Below, piece by piece: positions 32,234 through 34,975 of a stretch of 34,975 bases of DNA. The DNA is from Nephromyces sp. MM_2019. Its lineage: Eukaryota; Apicomplexa; Aconoidasida; Nephromycida. The notes below the pieces were generated by a model that had not been told where the DNA came from, did not search any database, and saw nothing but the letters and a program-made list of their open reading frames with translations. Positions within the stretch are counted from its first letter, which is position 1. Each line of letters starts with the position of its first letter. The stretch lies in contig JADHZB010001592.1 in assembly GCA_015657535.1 (NCBI GenBank), positions 1-34,975 on the forward strand, read 5' to 3'. A program made the position numbers and the translations under genes.

Positions 32234-34125
32234 AGCCGAGTGTATGTACACCACCTAGTAATGCTTTGTGGTTGCCTCTTTTTCTGCTTGTGTGTGTATG
32301 CTGCAGATGTACAGTGGATACAACAACGGGATATTTGGAGATCCACCTCCTTCTTCTTCATTGCAAGATACAATTTTCTATAAACCGAGAAAGTATGATG
32401 ATTTTGAGGAGGTTTTAGAGAATTACACGACTATTAGAGGTGTGTTCGAAGATTATGTGCGTCCCTTGAAGGACATCATTTTTATGGTAAGCTTTATGTA
32501 GTGTGTTAAGGTTGTGTGTGTGTACACTCAAAGGAGGCTATAGTGGCTTAATTTTGAGGTGTGCTGCGATTATTATATGTGTGTTTGGGTTGGTTTTTTG
32601 TGAGTCTTTGTGTTTTTGTGTGCGTGTGTGTGTATGTATGTATGGCATGTTTACGTATGGCGTGTGTGTGTATGCGTGTGCTCCGCTTATACGACTGGAT
32701 TTGTTTTGTGGGTGTACAAGCATTGTATTTCACTTGTTTTGCAGCTTCTGCTTTCGCTGGGAGAGCTCCATGTGTATGTTTGTTGTTTTTGCTTTGTGTG
32801 TGGGGGGTATATGTGTTTATTCGTGGTGTATGCCCACTGAGCTTCTTTGAGTTTCAGGGAAAAGAGCCGAATAGCGGGAGATCTTGCGCGTTTCATTCTT
32901 ACTTGTGCCCTCCAGTATGTCCCCATGAAGCTGATCTTTCAAAGAGTAAGTATGTGTGCGTGTGTTTTTGTGTGTGTGTGGTTTGTTGTGTATCTGTGCA
33001 TGTGTATGGCATGTGTGTGTGCTGGAGCAAGAGTACCACTTTCGTGTGTGCTGCGAAGTTTCTGGTTCGCTCTGTGAATGAGGCTCATTGCACACATAGA
33101 CTACCAAAAGGGCTACATACACACTCCTCGTCGGAGTGTATGTACATTACATGATGATGTAGATTGAACTCCCAAAGAGGGTGTAAGTACGTTCATTCAT
33201 CCATCAGTGCCTTCTTAATGTGCGGATAAGCAGTGTATTGGCAGTCATCAACTCAAGCCCTCAATCCTCGGGCTGTGTGTGTTTGTGTGTGGTTTTCAGG
33301 GATTCATTTTCTAACCTCTGATGATGAATGGCTAAGGCAAGGGCTGTGGAAATCACCTGGAAGATCTGAAGATGGGCTGGATATGTGTAGTATACGTCAG
33401 GAGGTAGATTCTAGCCTTGCAGGTGTGTTTTAGAGGTGTATTACAGTGATTCATGTGTGTTGTAGTGGTGCGTGTGTGTTGCAGTTGAGGTTTATGTGTT
33501 GCCGTGGGAGTTTGTCTATTGCAATGGAACTGCATGTGTGTTGTGGGGATGTCTTGCAATGGAATTCCGTGTGTTGGAGTGGGATTTTGTGTGTATAGGC
33601 ATGAGTATATGTGCTGCAATTCTTACTAACAAATAAACTGTATTAAGCACTACACTTTGTTTGAGTTTATATGCATCCCTTACTCTTCTTGCAGCATGTA
33701 ATCTGCCGGTTCAATTGTGGATATTCATAGGTGACAGAGATATGCTTGGCTTAGACGGTTAGTGAAAGAATCTTCATCCTTAAAAATGTCTACCTCCTGA
33801 TCTGTGTGTTGACCTTAAAGGCTCAGTGTATATACACTGAAACTTGGGAGCTTCGGTGTATATACACTCAAACCCTTCTCTTCTTCACTGTATATACACT
33901 CAAACCCTCTTTCTTTTTCATAGGATTGGCTTTTTCTTGGAAGCTCCTACGTTATACCTCAGAAATTCCGCCAGTTGAGCTTATTGAGGCTTCTAGAGGA
34001 GGGCCATGCGGAGCTGCTCGAAATTTCAGTGAGGAATCGGGAGAAGGAGGCTCATCCAAAGGGCTTCGCAGCGAAGCTTGTGGCGAGAGATTCTCTTCCG
34101 ATGAGAGAGGACGCTTAAACAGTAG
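21848..34125 (+). CDS. Very large, mostly disordered Ser/Pro-rich protein with an ordered C-terminal region (13 exons, 3' partial)
   Basis: Not recognised. Exons: 21848-22184, 22718-23043, 23472-24199 (or 24229), 24971-25923, 26420-27268, 27880-31700, 32011-32082, 32307-32486, 32745-32773, 32858-32949, 33300-33422, 33695-33757 and 33924-34125. All proposed introns are GT-AG and each junction restores phase, which is the main evidence for one gene of about 2,600 residues. The ATG at 21848 follows an in-frame TAG, so it is the likely start. Residues 1 to about 2,340 are Ser/Pro/Thr/Glu-rich, without a visible domain, and hold three internal repeat arrays. The last roughly 250 residues are better ordered, with helical segments such as DFEEVLENYTTIRGVFEDY, VRPLKDIIFMLLLSLGELH and RIAGDLARFILTCALQYVP. 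The final visible exon ends at AACAGTAG|GTGAGT, a strong donor, so more exons probably follow. The exon 10 donor (32945 or 32949) and the frame of the last exon are the weakest points. No signal peptide or transmembrane segment is evident. Confidence 0.6.
25164..25310 (+). repeat. Coding heptapeptide array, seven 21-bp units (consensus PHTPQSP)
   Basis: Seven contiguous heptads in exon 4: PHTPQSP, AHTSQSD, PPTLQPP, PYTPQSP, PHIPQSP, PHTPQSY and THTSQPQ. SP/TP pairs suggest possible proline-directed kinase sites; this is inference. The array underlies several spurious reverse-strand ORFs. Confidence 0.9.
25749..25760. repeat. Palindrome-family site GTGTATGTACAC inside coding exon 4
   Basis: Matches GTGTAYRTACAC exactly and is flanked by CA on the left and CG on the right. 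It is the only copy of the family that lies in accepted coding sequence, where it encodes part of SVYVHR. Confidence 0.6.
26761..26988 (+). repeat. Coding repeat, four 57-bp units (19 residues, Ser/Thr/Arg-rich)
   Basis: Units begin at 26761, 26818, 26875 and 26932. Consensus SDSSSTAARATRSSTPTKS, with the third and fourth units drifting (RRKS, TVGQATFSSTP). The first and third are nearly identical at DNA level, pointing to recent duplication. Exon 5, otherwise Ser-rich. Confidence 0.9.
29352..29531 (+). repeat. Coding repeat, five 36-bp units (12 residues, amphipathic)
   Basis: Five 12-residue units in exon 6: MVQENAFERMQE, SVYDRMQDRVKQ, RTFDRVHDQVQE, SAYARVQDTMPE and SPYDRMPENMFE. The pattern (F/Y)(D/E)R(M/V)(Q/H)(D/E) repeats every 12 residues. 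The segment is free of the Ser/Pro richness on both sides and probably forms a short charged helix. Confidence 0.9.
32190..32234 (+). repeat. GT microsatellite in intron 7 of the large gene
   Basis: Nearly pure (GT)n, interrupted once by TTTTT, immediately before a GTGTATGTACAC palindrome at 32240. Confidence 0.8.
32240..32251. repeat. Palindrome-family site GTGTATGTACAC in intron 7 of the large gene
   Basis: Exact match to GTGTAYRTACAC, with left flank GA as in the IscU and mACP intron copies, directly after a GT tract. A near match (GTGTATGTACAT, also preceded by GA) lies at 33136-33147 in intron 10. Confidence 0.65.
33823..33898. repeat. Three tandemly spaced GTGTATATACAC palindromes in intron 12 of the large gene
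   Basis: TCAGTGTATATACACTGA (33823-33840) is a perfect 18-bp palindrome. GTGTATATACAC recurs at 33856-33867 and, with one base changed, at 33888-33899. Centres are about 30 and 32 bp apart. Copies two and three are followed by the same CTCAAACCCT, so the unit is longer than the palindrome. The last copy ends about 24 bases before the exon 13 acceptor. Confidence 0.8.
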
Positions 34126-34975
34126 GTGAGTGAAGCTTGGAGAGCTAAGAGGTAGTTGTGTATATGGAATTGAATGAGCTGTACATACACACGCTGTATG
34201 TGTTGTGTGTGTCTGTGTTTATACGTCTTTTTGGTATAGTACGCCCGGGTATATTTGCGTGCAGTATATGCAGGTTTGAGCATGCTAGTAGGTTTGTGTG
34301 TGTGGCCACTTTTGTGTAATGTGTAGCTGTGTGCGTAGATACTACTGTGTATTCCTGTGTGTACAAACACTTCTGCAGATACCGCCGTTTAACCCTGTGT
34401 GCGCAAATATTTTTGCATAGATGCTACTTTGTACTGTGTGTGCAAATTTTTTTGTTTTCGTTTGAATTTATTGAGTAAACTTCCACTTGCTGGCAAGCAA
34501 ATTAAGGCCTTTCACTAGAAGTCTGGCGTACTATGTTTTGCTTCTCATGCTGCATGAACACCCCTCTGGTTTTTCATTTTTCACGAGGATTAAGGCTTTC
34601 CTCCGTTGCTTTATTCCTTCAGGTTTCTTAAAGGCTTTAAGGTTTAGCTGCTGTCCTCTGTGGTGGTACTTTGCTGTGTGTGGATTTAAGGGGGGTGTAC
34701 GTACACCCCACTTAAAGAAGGATTTGATGACGTTTTGTATGATAAAATTATTGAGCTGCTCTTGAGATGATTGTATGTTGCTAGCTTGTGAGTGTGTTTG
34801 TATGCGTGCCTATCTGAGTGTGTCGTTTACGCTGTGAGGTAAGCTCTAAAGGGGGGTGCTGATGTAGTAGTTCTTGCGTACTCTCCGTTACTGAGTGTGT
34901 TTGCGTAGCAGCTTTGGGTTCCTAGTTTAACCAAAGTAAGTGGTGTAGTAGAGCGAGGTGTGTGTTCTTTATATG
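34126..34975 (+). other. Probable continuing intron and exons of the large gene at the right edge
   Basis: GT-rich sequence (34160-34445) follows the exon 13 donor. A good acceptor, TTTATTCCTTCAG (to 34622), would open a 19-nt exon 34623-34641 that fits phase 2 and ends at AAG|GTTTAG. This is only a candidate. A 92-codon frame at 34487-34765 (Phe/Leu/Cys-rich) has no matching splice phase and is not called. Confidence 0.3.
34685..34716. repeat. 32-bp near-perfect palindrome centred on GGGGTGTACGTACACCCC
   Basis: An 18-bp perfect palindrome extended by TTTAAGG on the left and ACTTAAA on the right. Fifteen of sixteen base pairs match about the centre between 34700 and 34701. It is the longest member of the GTGTAYRTACAC family in the window. 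Confidence 0.85.

Larger units (their letters stand above)
32011..34125 (+). other. Ordered C-terminal block of the large protein (exons 7-13)
   Basis: Seven small exons (29 to 202 nt) follow the 3.8-kb exon 6. Their joined product is Leu/Ile/Arg-rich and Ser-poor, unlike the N-terminal part, and is the best query for finding homologues. Exon 9 is a 29-nt microexon (LLLSLGELH plus two bases), needed to pass from phase 0 to phase 2. The segments FLTSDDEWLRQGLW (exon 11) and CNLPVQLWIFIGD (exon 12) look like conserved motifs, but I cannot name a family. Confidence 0.5.

Overview
The window is nuclear DNA of a eukaryote with intron-rich protein genes, most likely an apicomplexan or a close alveolate relative. 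This is inference. It rests on long introns full of GT/CA microsatellite, very long low-complexity Ser/Pro-rich coding exons, a CELF-type RNA-binding protein carrying a WW domain, and a mitochondrial acyl carrier protein that lacks the phosphopantetheine serine, as reported for malaria parasites. I saw no prokaryotic operon, CRISPR array, transposase or tRNA.

Layout. Bases 1-246 hold the 3' end of an acidic repeat protein (+). From 247 to 3567 I see no supportable gene. IscU, the mitochondrial Fe-S scaffold, lies at 3568-5955 (-) in four exons. From 5956 to 8791 there is no supportable gene. A CELF/Bruno-like RRM-WW-RRM protein lies at 8792-11464 (-) in four exons. The region 11465-14971 is a divergent intergenic stretch with four minisatellite-like blocks. 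The mitochondrial acyl carrier protein (mACP) lies at 14972-17650 (+) in four exons. The region 17651-21830 is unresolved: GT/CA tracts, a 24-bp tandem array broken by an assembly gap, and exon-like pieces on both strands. From 21848 to at least 34125 (+) runs one very large gene. I chained 13 exons, mostly by matching splice sites and phases, into a protein of about 2,600 residues. It is disordered and repeat-rich for roughly 2,340 residues and ends in a better-ordered, alpha-helical region that I do not recognise. It probably continues past 34125.

How the genes relate. IscU and mACP act in the same mitochondrial process: ACP binds ISD11, which stabilises the cysteine desulfurase NFS1 that loads sulfur onto IscU. 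Here they sit within 14 kb on opposite strands, and the first intron of each contains the identical 14-mer GAGTGTACGTACAC. That 14-mer belongs to a family of palindromes, GTGTAYRTACAC, with seven exact copies in the window. This palindrome family and the Ser-to-Cys change in mACP are the two most interesting signals.

Limits. Exon borders were read by eye from splice-site consensus, phase and protein plausibility. The chain of the large gene and the CELF exon 1 donor need transcript evidence.
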